From Candidatus Bipolaricaulota bacterium (GTDB lineage: Bacteria > Bipolaricaulota > Bipolaricaulia > UBA7950 > UBA9294), in contig JAUWGE010000014.1 in the NCBI GenBank assembly GCA_030606565.1, positions 1-38,169 of the forward strand: a DNA stretch of 38,169 nt, in the 5' to 3' direction. A program made the translations under genes and the position numbers. The number at the start of each line of letters is the position of its first letter. Position 1 is the first letter of the stretch. This document shows, piece after piece, positions 14,471-23,093 of the stretch. The notes beneath the pieces are model-generated. The model was not told the origin of the DNA. It did not search any database and worked only from the letters and a program-made list of their open reading frames with translations.

Positions 14471-16075
14471 CTACTTTTTGATCTTTTCCACGTCGATCCG
14501 CTCGATGAGCACGCGTTCGTTGGTGAGCCGTCGACCAGCGTCAGGTTTCTCAAGCTCCTTCCAACTGGCGCCATCGATCCCCATCACCGCCAGGACGGAG
14601 GAGGCAAACTTTGGAAGAAACGGAGAGAGGAGGATCACAATCCCCTTAACCAAATGAAAGGCACCTGCCACCGCCCCCTTGTCCTTAGTCTCCCACGGCT
14701 CCTTGCGCTGAAAGTACTCGTTTCCAGCTACCGCAAGCAAGCAGACGGCACGCAGTGCCTGGCTAAGGAATCCTGCCTCCATGGCCCTCTCGTAATCAGA
14801 TATCGTGTTTTCCAGCCGCTCTTTTACCTCCGAGTCGGCCTCATCTGTGGGAACAACACCAGCGTAGCGAGTCTGGATGAAGGAGAGAACGCGGTTGATC
14901 AAATTGGCGATGTTAGAGATAAGAACTCCATTAACTGCTTTCCCCAGTTCCTCCCATGAAAAGTTGGCGTCGCGCCCCTCCGGTCGGTTATAGAGGAGGT
15001 AGAAGCGCCACAGCTCCGCATCTATTACCTTGAGGGCGTCATCACAGTAGAGGCCTACCCCGCGGCTTTTGGAGAAGCTTTGCCCACCAATCCAGTTCAA
15101 GTACTCAGTTGCAGCAATCTGGTCGGGGAGGTGATATCCCCGACCGGAGGCGATCAACTGTCCAGGGAAGATCAGGGTATGGAAAGGAATGTTGTCCTTA
15201 CCGATAGTGTAGATCTGATGAACGTCCTCTCCGAACCAGAAGTCCTTCCAGGCCGGCTCGCCGTCGAAGTGTTCCACCGTCGCCGAGACATAGCCAAGCG
15301 CCGCCTCTCCCCAGACGTAGATTACCTTCCCTTCGGCCCCTTCGAACGGGGCTGGGATTCCCCAAGCGATGTCTCGGGTCATCGCACGCGGCTTCAAGCC
15401 CTCTTCGATCATTCGCTGCGTAAGGCGGTGGACGTTTCCCTGGAAGTGGCGTGAGTCCACGTAGTCGGAAAGCCTAGGAGAGAGCTTGGCCAGATCGAGG
15501 TACCAGTGACACGTTGTGCGAAACTCAATGTCCTCCTTCCCACAGAGGCTGCAAACAGGGTCGATCAACTCTTCTGGCTCGATGATCGCCCCGCAGGCGT
15601 CACACTGGTTTCCCATCGCCCCGGAGGCACCACAACGCGGGCAGGTACCGGTGATAAATCGATCGGCGAGGAACAGACGGCAGTTACGACAGTAGGCACG
15701 TTCCTCCTCGCGTGTTAGGATGTACCCTTGTTGTTCCATCTGCAGGTAAATCTCTCGTATAAACTGTTTGTGCACAGGCGCCTCAGTCGTCGTGTAGTTG
15801 TCAAACACAATTCCGAACCCCTCGATTATCGAGCAAATCCGCTCGTGGTTTAAAGAGGCGAGCTCCGCTGGAGGTATCCCGAGATGTCTTGCCTCGTACT
15901 CGATCCGCGTACCGTGTGCATCGGTTCCGGAGACATAAAGCACATCATGCCCGCGCATCCGATAGTAGCGTGCAAACACATCGCCGGAAAGCAGTGATGA
16001 AACGAGGTTCCCCAAGTGCGGCACCCCAGAAGCATACGGCCAAGCACTGCAAACGAGTACTTTATGCTTTTTCAA
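14471..16075 (-). CDS. metG: Methionyl-tRNA synthetase, catalytic chain
   Basis: 534 residues of class Ia MetRS. Signature HLGN appears in YASGVPHLGNLVSSLLSGD. The connective-peptide domain has two zinc knuckles (CRNC/CPRC and CDAC/CSLC), GWGIPAPFEG-like residues, and the KMSKS loop as SFSKSRG. The anticodon-binding helical domain follows, and the protein then ends without the tRNA-binding domain, which is encoded by the next gene. The start is TTG 16075-16073 with GGGGAG about ten nt upstream. First gene of the long minus-strand housekeeping run. Confidence 0.95.
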   Translation of the reverse strand: MKKHKVLVCSAWPYASGVPHLGNLVSSLLSGDVFARYYRMRGHDVLYVSGTDAHGTRIEYEARHLGIPPAELASLNHERICSIIEGFGIVFDNYTTTEAPVHKQFIREIYLQMEQQGYILTREEERAYCRNCRLFLADRFITGTCPRCGASGAMGNQCDACGAIIEPEELIDPVCSLCGKEDIEFRTTCHWYLDLAKLSPRLSDYVDSRHFQGNVHRLTQRMIEEGLKPRAMTRDIAWGIPAPFEGAEGKVIYVWGEAALGYVSATVEHFDGEPAWKDFWFGEDVHQIYTIGKDNIPFHTLIFPGQLIASGRGYHLPDQIAATEYLNWIGGQSFSKSRGVGLYCDDALKVIDAELWRFYLLYNRPEGRDANFSWEELGKAVNGVLISNIANLINRVLSFIQTRYAGVVPTDEADSEVKERLENTISDYERAMEAGFLSQALRAVCLLAVAGNEYFQRKEPWETKDKGAVAGAFHLVKGIVILLSPFLPKFASSVLAVMGIDGASWKELEKPDAGRRLTNERVLIERIDVEKIKK

Positions 16076-16090
16076 GTGCTTTCTCTCCCC

Positions 16091-17014
16091 ATGATCGGTG
16101 ATAAGGTAAAATTATATCTCGCTTCGAGGAGGTCGCCAATCAACAATAGACGACTCGGGTATCTGCTTGTCATCACCGCCACTGCCTGCTGGGCTAGCCT
16201 TGGTCCCTTAGGAAAACTCTCTTTCAATCTAGGAATCGGCCCGCAGACAGTGGTGACACTGCGGACGATCACTGCAATTGCAATCGTCTTCCCAGCCCTT
16301 CTCATCTACAGACCTCAGCTTCTACGTCTGCCAAAAGGTTCGCTCCCTTTGTTCATCGCTCTTGGCCTTTCGGTAGCACTCAACTACAGCAGCTTTTTTT
16401 AGGCGGTCGCTCGACTGCAGGTAGGAGTTACTATCTCGTTGTTTTACCTCTATCCGGTGTTTGTCGCCATTGGGGCCCGATTCACGCTCAAGGAGCGTTT
16501 CCCACTCGGAAAAACGACCGCTCTTTTAATCGCTGTCTTCGGGTGCAGCCTTGTTTCCGGAGTCTGGGAGAACTCCGTTTCAATCTCCGCGGTGGGAATC
16601 TTTTTCGCCCTCGCCTCCGCCTCCGGCTGTGCCGCCTATACACTGCTGGTCAAGGTGGCGGTGCGCGAGCATCCGCCGGAACGTGTTCTCGCCTATTCCC
16701 TCGCCTTTGCTCTCCCCTTTCTGCTCCTGGCAAATCTCCTCACTCGCGAGCCGGTTCTTGCACCTTATCCACTCCCCGCTTGGGGGATCATTCTCTTGCT
16801 CGCGCTTGTTCCCACCCTCTTTGGATACTATCTCTTCGCCCTCGCCTTGAAACTGATCGAGTCGAGCCGGGCAAGCATTACCGCCACTGTGGAACCAGTT
16901 CTCGCCAGCCTCCTCGCGTACGCGACACTGGGAGAGCAGCTGAGTGCCCTCCAAATCCTGGGGATGAGCCTCATCCTTGTTGGAGCAGTCCTTGTCCAGC
17001 AGGAGAGAGGTTGA
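16091..17014 (+). pseudogene. EamA/DMT-family permease with an in-frame stop
   Basis: A drug/metabolite-exporter type membrane protein with about ten hydrophobic segments, including the first EamA repeat (LLVITATACWASLGPLGKL) and the second (ALASASGCAAYTLLVKVAV ... LVPTLFGYYLFALALKLIES). At 16400-16402, after seven T residues, a TAG interrupts the frame. The same frame continues with AVARLQVGVTISLFYLYPVF, exactly what the family has at this point (usually an aromatic residue at the stop). It is a nonsense mutation or a base error, not a frameshift. The start is uncertain: ATG 16091, or an ATC at 16139-16141 with GAGGAGG six nt upstream. The transported substrate is unknown. Confidence 0.8.
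16111..16139 (-). promoter_or_regulatory. Promoter of metG
   Basis: Minus strand: -35 TTGGCG (16139-16134), 17-bp spacer, and a perfect -10 TATAAT (16116-16111). The predicted start near 16104 gives a 5' leader of about 29 nt. The promoter lies inside the 5' part of the divergent permease gene. Confidence 0.7.
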
Positions 17015-17085
17015 ATCGGCATGACGTCATCGACTAATCTGGACAGAGAGAAAGCGGATTTGAGCTCTCAAAGGGGAAAGAGTTA

Positions 17086-17391
17086 ATGTCTGCAAGCATA
17101 CCAGACGATGAAAGGATGACTATTACAGTGAAGGCCTTCGGCGGCCTGCGTGAGCTTGCCGCCTCCTCCGCCATAACCGTTTCGCTTCCTCTTGGGACAA
17201 CGGTCGCCGACCTTCTCGTGGCGCTTCACCGCCGCGTTCCAGCACTTCACGAGAAGCTAGAGACAGGCCTCGCCGACGGCTACATCAACATCCTTCTTAA
17301 CGGCCGCAACGTCCGCTTCCTTGATGGCTTGAAGACGCGTCTCCCTGCGGGAGCCACTATCGCCTTCCTTCCGCCGATCGGCGGAGGATAA
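17086..17391 (+). CDS. moaD: MoaD/ThiS-family ubiquitin-like sulfur carrier
   Basis: 101 residues with the beta-grasp pattern: ITVKAFGGLRELA, VSLPLGTTVADLLVALHRR, NILLNGRNVRFLDGLKTRL, AFLPPIGGG. The C-terminal Gly-Gly is the site adenylated and then thiocarboxylated by an E1-like enzyme in molybdopterin or thiamin synthesis. About ten residues precede the core. An alternative ATG nearer the core has no room for a ribosome-binding site, whereas ATG 17086 follows GGGGAAAGAG. An E1-like gene lies convergently 28 bp downstream. No other moa or thi genes are in view, so the pathway is not settled. Confidence 0.88.
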   Translation: MSASIPDDERMTITVKAFGGLRELAASSAITVSLPLGTTVADLLVALHRRVPALHEKLETGLADGYINILLNGRNVRFLDGLKTRLPAGATIAFLPPIGGG

Positions 17392-17419
17392 AATACCGAG
17401 AACGGCGGATGAGATTGAG

Positions 17420-18193
17420 CTATTCATCCTCCAACTCGAGAAACTCGTAACGCCCCTTGCAGCAGCAGAGACAGTCCTCGTTTCGCAGGATTTCTTGTGC
17501 ACTGAAACTCGCTTGCCAGATATCGTAGGTGACGAGTTTCACAGGGTAATCGGGCGATCCAAGGAGGATTCTCATTGCCTGGGTAGTCTGTATCGCCGCG
17601 ATCGCCCTGGCGATCGTGTTGATCAGCCCGGCGTTCCTCGCGGTAAGAACCACCTCTTCTGGGGCGGGATTCGGTAAAAGGCAACGCAGGCACGGTCCCT
17701 GCCCAGGGAGGATCGACATCGTTATCCCATAGGTCCCGGCAACCGTCGCGAACACCCACGGGATCGCGTGCTTGACGCAGGCATCATTTAACAGGTAGCG
17801 AGAGGGAAGGTTATCAAAACCATCCAACACAAGATCGACGTTCCTGACCAACCGCTCAACGTTCTCTTCGTCCACGCGCGTGATCTCGTAGCCAATCTCA
17901 ATCTGAGAGTTGATCTTTCCGAGGAGTTCCGCCACTACCTTTGCCTTGGGCCGCCCCACGTCGTCCTCCGTCATCAATACCTGCCGTTGCAGGTTGCTCA
18001 ACTCAACTCGGTCATGATCGACAAGGGTTATCCGTCCAATACCGGCGCGGGCGATCGTTTCGGCGCTGTTTGACCCCAGGGCGCCACAACCGGCGACGAG
18101 GACGCTCGCCTCGGCCAATCGTCGCTGTCCTTTCTCCCCGATCTCAGAGAGAATACGTTGGCAGAGATAGCGATCATCCTTGGCTGTATTCAT
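17420..18193 (-). CDS. MoeB/ThiF-family E1-like adenylyltransferase
   Basis: 257 residues. The nucleotide-binding motif VLVAGCGALGSN is followed by ITLVDHDRVELSNLQRQVL, which includes the conserved Asp and the Arg/Gln that hold ATP, then a crossover region DGFDNLPSRYLLNDAC. Structural zinc is probably held by CLRC and the C-terminal CLCCC cluster. These enzymes adenylate the C-terminal Gly of a MoaD/ThiS partner, and the moaD-like gene is adjacent but convergent. No rhodanese domain is present. Whether it serves molybdopterin, thiamin or another pathway cannot be decided from sequence here. Confidence 0.88.
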   Translation of the reverse strand: MNTAKDDRYLCQRILSEIGEKGQRRLAEASVLVAGCGALGSNSAETIARAGIGRITLVDHDRVELSNLQRQVLMTEDDVGRPKAKVVAELLGKINSQIEIGYEITRVDEENVERLVRNVDLVLDGFDNLPSRYLLNDACVKHAIPWVFATVAGTYGITMSILPGQGPCLRCLLPNPAPEEVVLTARNAGLINTIARAIAAIQTTQAMRILLGSPDYPVKLVTYDIWQASFSAQEILRNEDCLCCCKGRYEFLELEDE

Positions 18194-18275
18194 TCGCGCT
18201 TTGTCCTTTCCTCTCCTTGTAAACGATCAGAAGAGATTTACCTGTCGGGCAGGTGGATCTGCCGCGAGTGCTCTA

Positions 18276-21200
18276 TTAGAACATCGCGACAATGAACAGT
18301 TCAAGCAAGAGGCTATGGTAGAGTCCGCCGCTACTCTTTGTCCCGGTGAAGTAAGAGGCCCCAAGAGAGGCTCGCCAAGTCTCGGAAAGAGTGAGATTAA
18401 CGTCTCCTCTCAGACTGAGGTCGAGATCATCAAGCCCCTCTTCGGAAGCCGCATAGTGCCCGTCAAGATCGACCTGAGAGGAGATCGCGTCAGTAATAGC
18501 ATACGAGAAGGAGTTGCGAAAGATAGCAGTGATCGTATTCTCGCCGTCTCGCGTGACACTACGCAGCGAGATCGACAGGGTATTGCGGGGACCGTCTTGA
18601 GGAATCCAGGAGAGCCGACCGGTGAGGGTACGATTAAGCGTCGGACGCGCCTCGCCTAAGTAGATCACTGCGCTTGAGTTCTGCGTGTAGATAAGGGTCG
18701 GCTTCAGGTCTGGGAAGCCGTTGTAGCCAAAGTTCAGTGAGAACCGATCGCGTCGCTGCTGTCGCGGCTCTCCCAAGCCAGAGACCTCTCCGCTAAATGT
18801 CACACGCGTAGAGAACATATCGAATGTGCCGTATAGTGTTCCCCGTCCACTTAAAGAGATGATCCCTTCCTTATCCTCAAGGCTCAGGTCGAGACCCGGT
18901 GTCAGCTGACACTCGCTGATGTTGAAGCGTTCAATGCGCAGGTCGAGTTTCACTGTCTGAGTAGTGCGGAAGGCCCCCAAAGGAAGGGAACGACCAGCGG
19001 AGAGGGTGTAGTCTGCACTGGCGTTCACAACGTCGAAGAGATGCGACCAATCGGCCGATAGTCCCCATTTCTCACTACCGGTCGGCTCACCGGTGGCAAA
19101 GGCCATCGGACGCCCCCAATCAGCTGATATAGAGAGATCTGGTAACAGTTGACAAGCCCCCTTTACCCCCAACCGATTATCGCGGCGGAGGGTCCCGAGG
19201 AGAAAATCCCCGCTGAATGACTCATTCCAGCGCAGGGAAAGATCAAGTCTCTCATCGAATAGCTTATCCCGCAGGTTGACTTCATAGGATAGCTTCCCCT
19301 CATCGAACCCTTTGTGAATCCGGTCATCGTTTACCACCCCATGCTTCAAAGAGAAGCCGAGATGGGGTCCGAAATCCCAGGCAAAAGAAACGTTGTTTTC
19401 CATCGTGCTTCTCCCTCGGTCGCTCCCCTGATCAATCAAGTGATAGCTGTGGAAAGCGGTCAGCTTGATATCATCGGTCGGGTGAGCTGTTCCGGAGAGG
19501 TCCCAACCTGTCGAGTCACTTCGGCCGAGCCGACCGATCGAGGTGAAAGCTGGAGAGATACTCTCGAAGCTCCCTGAGAGGGTGAATCGCCCCATGTCAC
19601 GCTGGAAACTGACTCGCCCGAGCAACCCGCGGTCGGTGTGATCTTCGGCGAAAATGTCCGTGAATCGGAAGCGGTCGCGTCCGTCGATTTCGGTCAGTGC
19701 GTTAGCAAAGGGGGTAATAACTTCGTCTATCTCCCAGACCATCAACCGGTAATCGAGATCGGCCCGACTCCCCGCCCACAGCGTCCCCTCCGGAGTGCTG
19801 GTGAGACCGGTTACCTCCCAGTCAGCGAGGATGGGCTCATCAGAAGAGATGCGGAAGAGGCCACTTTCGCACCCATACAATAGTTCGCCGTCGATAGATG
19901 CAAGCGAGTGAACCGCCTTCCCAAAGACGAGCCAGCCTGTTCCCCTTCCGTCGTGAAAGGCGCGCAGCCCAAGCTCGGACGCCATGTATAGAGTCCGATC
20001 CACAAAGAGGAGATCCCAGACCCGAACTCCTTCCGTCCCAGGAAGCTCAATAAGCGTTTTATTCAAGTCATCAAGCGCAAACAGTCCCCTCTCACTCCCA
20101 ATGTATAAGGTCTCCTCATCTACGGTCAGGGCGAGGATACTCCCCATTTCAATGAACAGCTCATCTGTGTAAGCCCTCCAGCTTGCAGGGGCGTCTATTT
20201 CCGCAACCTTCACTGATGCAAGTCCTTCCTCAGTCCCCACCCACAAGGTTCCATCGATGAGCGCCAGGGCATGAATAGAAGCATGAGGAAGACCGTCCTC
20301 CACATAGTAACGACGCCAGTTCCCTACATGGGCCAACGGTGCCTCTCCCTCCAGGGTAAGAACGGTCAACCCAGAACCGGTGGCTATAAAGATGCGCTCT
20401 TCGTCGCTTACGATATCGTAGATGCGGTTTCCCGCAAGACCGTCCGCGGTGTTATACCCACTCCACTTTCCGCCGTGGTACACGCTGATCCCGCCTAAGT
20501 GTCCAACAAAAGTGTAATCCGGGAGGGCGAGAATCGCGGTCACTTCGTTAGGAAGCTCGATCCGAAGGTTGTCATCAAACGGGAACCGGTCATAGTTGTA
20601 ACCGAGCGTGAACTCGGCAGTGAAACCCTCCAGCTGCACCGAGCCAACAACGCCGGAGACAGTATGGGTGTTGGGCATAGTGCGTGTCTTATCAGGGTCT
20701 ACAAGCGGGGTCGGACTATCTGCTGCCTGTAGGAGGCTGAACTCGAGTGTGAGCACATCGAAAAGAGGGAGACCGAAGCTCACCCCATAGAAGTCACGTG
20801 GGTATTCAGCGAAGCCCCCCAGGCCACCACGAAAGCGCTCATAATCGATGCGAATTGTATCCTCATCTCCCACCTCTACAAACAGGGTTAATGCACCGAT
20901 CTCGTAGTCGATCGAGTAGTCGACGTCGCGTTCAAGGAGCGTCCCGTTGAGATAAACTTTTTCACTTCCTGGCACAAGCGACAGCCCAAGCATAAACGTA
21001 TCCCCCGAGATGGCGTAATCGAACGATACGCGCACCGCGCTGTCGCTCCCCACAAAAAAGCTCGCGGGAAAATCTAGCTCGATGATCCCTTCATTCGGGT
21101 AAAGGACCGTCTGATAATCGGCGAAATCTGGGTCAGTAATCGGCCGGAAGGTCCCTCCGGCCACACTCACCTCTACCACCAGCGAGTCCTCTTTCAGGTT

Positions 21201-22232
21201 CGTTCGCCGAAGATCGTAGTAGCGACGGCGCCCCCCCTCAGTGAGAGGGTAGTCCTGCCCATCGACAACCAGAGAAACAAAGACCGCAAGCTGCTCAAGA
21301 AAGGCCAGTTCGTAGTCGGTCCCGATGTTGAAAGGGTAGCGCTTCTTCTGCTCCTCGGTGAGTTCATCCTCGTTATTGTAAGCCTTGATATAGTCCTTTA
21401 ACCGCTCGCGGAGGAAGGTTGCTGGTTCGCTTCTTAAGAGAAGAACATCCTTTGTGTCGCTGACGACGATGAAACTCCCCCCTGACAGCTCTTCGGAGGG
21501 AGAAACAGCGACTAGATCGAACAGGTAGGCAAGGTTGTAGGTGGTGAGGAGTCCCCGCAACGGTTCTGAGGGATCGAAGGCAAGACTGACCAGAGAGAAG
21601 TCCTCCACAAATGGCTCTTCTAGTTCATAGTGGTAGAGTCCATCGATGTTTCGTAGATATGGCTGGTGGAGCCAGGGTTGCCCGGGTGGCGAAGCGGAGA
21701 AGAGAACCTCCTCATGTGCCGTGCGACCAACGAAAGTCCTCGACTCCGAGATCCCCTCGATCTGGGAGAGGATCCCGGTCAGTCGCGCCTCCCCCATTTG
21801 ATAATCAAGGCGAGCCCCTTTGAGTTTCTTGTTGTAAACGGCAAACACTTCCTTCCCACTGATGGAGAAGTCCCCAAAGACTCCTTTGAGGTCACCAGCA
21901 TCGAGGTTGACTTTAAGCGACTGCATGCTCGCCGGCTCCTGATCGTTGAAGTGAGCGTTGATAGTGAGGATGGAGAGGGCTTCGCCAGTGATGTCGACCG
22001 CGAGCGACTGATCGAGGATGAGTTGATACGCTGCAACACCTGCTTGAGCCAACCCTTGTGGGTCGCCGAGGCCGTAGCGCAAGCTCCAGGTCTTTTGGCC
22101 GTTAATATCGGCACGAAAGGCCTCGTCCTCCTCTGAAAGGATAGGAAGGTCAACCAGGAGAAGGCACAAAGCTACGATTGTCAGCACGAATACTTTCGCT
22201 GTGCTTCCCTTCACGTTCGCTTGCGCAAGCAC
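18276..22232 (-). CDS. Very large outer-membrane beta-barrel with an internal seven-repeat beta-propeller
   Basis: 1318 residues with an N-terminal signal segment (VFVLTIVALCLLLVD), so it is exported. Residues ~35-560 are beta-rich, with a barrel-like GDFSISG.EVFAVYN patch and the motif VYLNGTLLERDVDYSIDYE. About 565-835 holds seven repeats with the Reg_prop-like pattern [hydrophobic].AL....TLWVG[ST]..GL: ILALPDYTFVGHLGGI, IVSDEERIFIATGSGL, LALIDGTLWVGTEEGL, LTVDEETLYIGSERGL, LFVDRTLYMASELGL, LASIDGELLYGCESGL, LTSTPEGTLWAGSRADL. About 850-1318 has alternating barrel strands and ends LLLELFIVAMF with a terminal Phe, the usual outer-membrane assembly signal. It starts at GTG with AAAGGAGG, 15 nt after the PorV-like stop. 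Not homologous to anything I can name. Confidence 0.75.
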   Translation of the reverse strand: MLAQANVKGSTAKVFVLTIVALCLLLVDLPILSEEDEAFRADINGQKTWSLRYGLGDPQGLAQAGVAAYQLILDQSLAVDITGEALSILTINAHFNDQEPASMQSLKVNLDAGDLKGVFGDFSISGKEVFAVYNKKLKGARLDYQMGEARLTGILSQIEGISESRTFVGRTAHEEVLFSASPPGQPWLHQPYLRNIDGLYHYELEEPFVEDFSLVSLAFDPSEPLRGLLTTYNLAYLFDLVAVSPSEELSGGSFIVVSDTKDVLLLRSEPATFLRERLKDYIKAYNNEDELTEEQKKRYPFNIGTDYELAFLEQLAVFVSLVVDGQDYPLTEGGRRRYYDLRRTNLKEDSLVVEVSVAGGTFRPITDPDFADYQTVLYPNEGIIELDFPASFFVGSDSAVRVSFDYAISGDTFMLGLSLVPGSEKVYLNGTLLERDVDYSIDYEIGALTLFVEVGDEDTIRIDYERFRGGLGGFAEYPRDFYGVSFGLPLFDVLTLEFSLLQAADSPTPLVDPDKTRTMPNTHTVSGVVGSVQLEGFTAEFTLGYNYDRFPFDDNLRIELPNEVTAILALPDYTFVGHLGGISVYHGGKWSGYNTADGLAGNRIYDIVSDEERIFIATGSGLTVLTLEGEAPLAHVGNWRRYYVEDGLPHASIHALALIDGTLWVGTEEGLASVKVAEIDAPASWRAYTDELFIEMGSILALTVDEETLYIGSERGLFALDDLNKTLIELPGTEGVRVWDLLFVDRTLYMASELGLRAFHDGRGTGWLVFGKAVHSLASIDGELLYGCESGLFRISSDEPILADWEVTGLTSTPEGTLWAGSRADLDYRLMVWEIDEVITPFANALTEIDGRDRFRFTDIFAEDHTDRGLLGRVSFQRDMGRFTLSGSFESISPAFTSIGRLGRSDSTGWDLSGTAHPTDDIKLTAFHSYHLIDQGSDRGRSTMENNVSFAWDFGPHLGFSLKHGVVNDDRIHKGFDEGKLSYEVNLRDKLFDERLDLSLRWNESFSGDFLLGTLRRDNRLGVKGACQLLPDLSISADWGRPMAFATGEPTGSEKWGLSADWSHLFDVVNASADYTLSAGRSLPLGAFRTTQTVKLDLRIERFNISECQLTPGLDLSLEDKEGIISLSGRGTLYGTFDMFSTRVTFSGEVSGLGEPRQQRRDRFSLNFGYNGFPDLKPTLIYTQNSSAVIYLGEARPTLNRTLTGRLSWIPQDGPRNTLSISLRSVTRDGENTITAIFRNSFSYAITDAISSQVDLDGHYAASEEGLDDLDLSLRGDVNLTLSETWRASLGASYFTGTKSSGGLYHSLLLELFIVAMF

Positions 22233-22247
22233 TTTCGCCTCCTTTTC

Positions 22248-23093
22248 TTAAAACCGGAAGGTGAGCGAGATGCGGTGGCCCGCCACAAGATCGAGGCGGG
22301 TGGCGTAGGCCCAGTCAACCTGGAAGTTGGCAAACTGCACTGTCAACCCGAAGGTAGCACCGGAACCGTCATAGCCAACGCGCGCGGCAAGCCCGCCAAC
22401 CCACGCCTCAAGCCCGCCTGCTACGCTCGGGTTGGTCGAGAAGAGGCCAGAGGCCTCGAAGACCGCATTCCAACGAACTTCCTCAGATGGTCTCAGGGTT
22501 ATTGCCGCACCAACCCGCATCCCCGTCTCCCACTCCTCTGTGTGCCCGTCCTCGAAGGTAATCGCTTGCGAGTAGAGGTTCTCGACCAAGAACCCCACCC
22601 GTACGATATCAGTGACCATGAGTATTGCTGGATCGAGTGCCCACCCCTTGGCGGTGTATGGTTCTCGCACTCGATAGAGCTTCCACCTCACTCCAACGCC
22701 CAAGGGACCGATGGAGAAGCCAGAGGCAATCACTCCACCTTGGCTCACGTAGCGCAACCCGTCATCCGCGTTTGTGATCCACCCCGAGTCAATCTGGAGC
22801 ACGGTGACACCGAAATACGGAAGCGCGAGACCGAGCGTTCCATAGGTCACCGCATCGAACTGCCGTGCAAAGAGCGAGGTTACGCCAATTCGGTCGATCC
22901 ATCCCAAGCCAGCTGGGTTATAGAAGGCCGCATTCTCGTCATCCGCCAGGGCAAGGAACCCTCCACCCATCCCCAAAGGACGCCCTCCTGTCCCCAACTG
23001 GAAGAGCGCTGCCACATTTGAAAACTCCGCCCCGCAGTCAGCCACAGCAATGAAGAAAACCCCTAGCAATGCAAGTACCCACGCCCGTTTCAC
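22248..23093 (-). CDS. PorV/PorQ-like (FadL-superfamily) outer-membrane protein
   Basis: 281 residues. After a signal peptide (RAWVLALLGVFFIAVADC) comes the family hallmark GRPLGMGGGFLALADDENAA followed by FYNPAGLG, as in PorV/PorQ/UPF0164 outer-membrane proteins. The rest alternates as barrel strands, and the C-terminus ISLTFRF ends in Phe. In Bacteroidetes PorV shuttles type IX secretion cargo; elsewhere the family's role is unknown. The longer frame to 23201 is rejected because GTG 23093-23091 overlaps the protease stop (GTGA), making the two genes translationally coupled. Confidence 0.8.
   Translation of the reverse strand: MKRAWVLALLGVFFIAVADCGAEFSNVAALFQLGTGGRPLGMGGGFLALADDENAAFYNPAGLGWIDRIGVTSLFARQFDAVTYGTLGLALPYFGVTVLQIDSGWITNADDGLRYVSQGGVIASGFSIGPLGVGVRWKLYRVREPYTAKGWALDPAILMVTDIVRVGFLVENLYSQAITFEDGHTEEWETGMRVGAAITLRPSEEVRWNAVFEASGLFSTNPSVAGGLEAWVGGLAARVGYDGSGATFGLTVQFANFQVDWAYATRLDLVAGHRISLTFRF

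Noticed and set aside
18238-18256. ACCTGTCGGGCAGGT palindrome between the E1-like gene and the barrel-propeller gene
   Set aside because: The stem is only 5-6 bp and no T-run follows in either direction; insufficient for a terminator or operator call.
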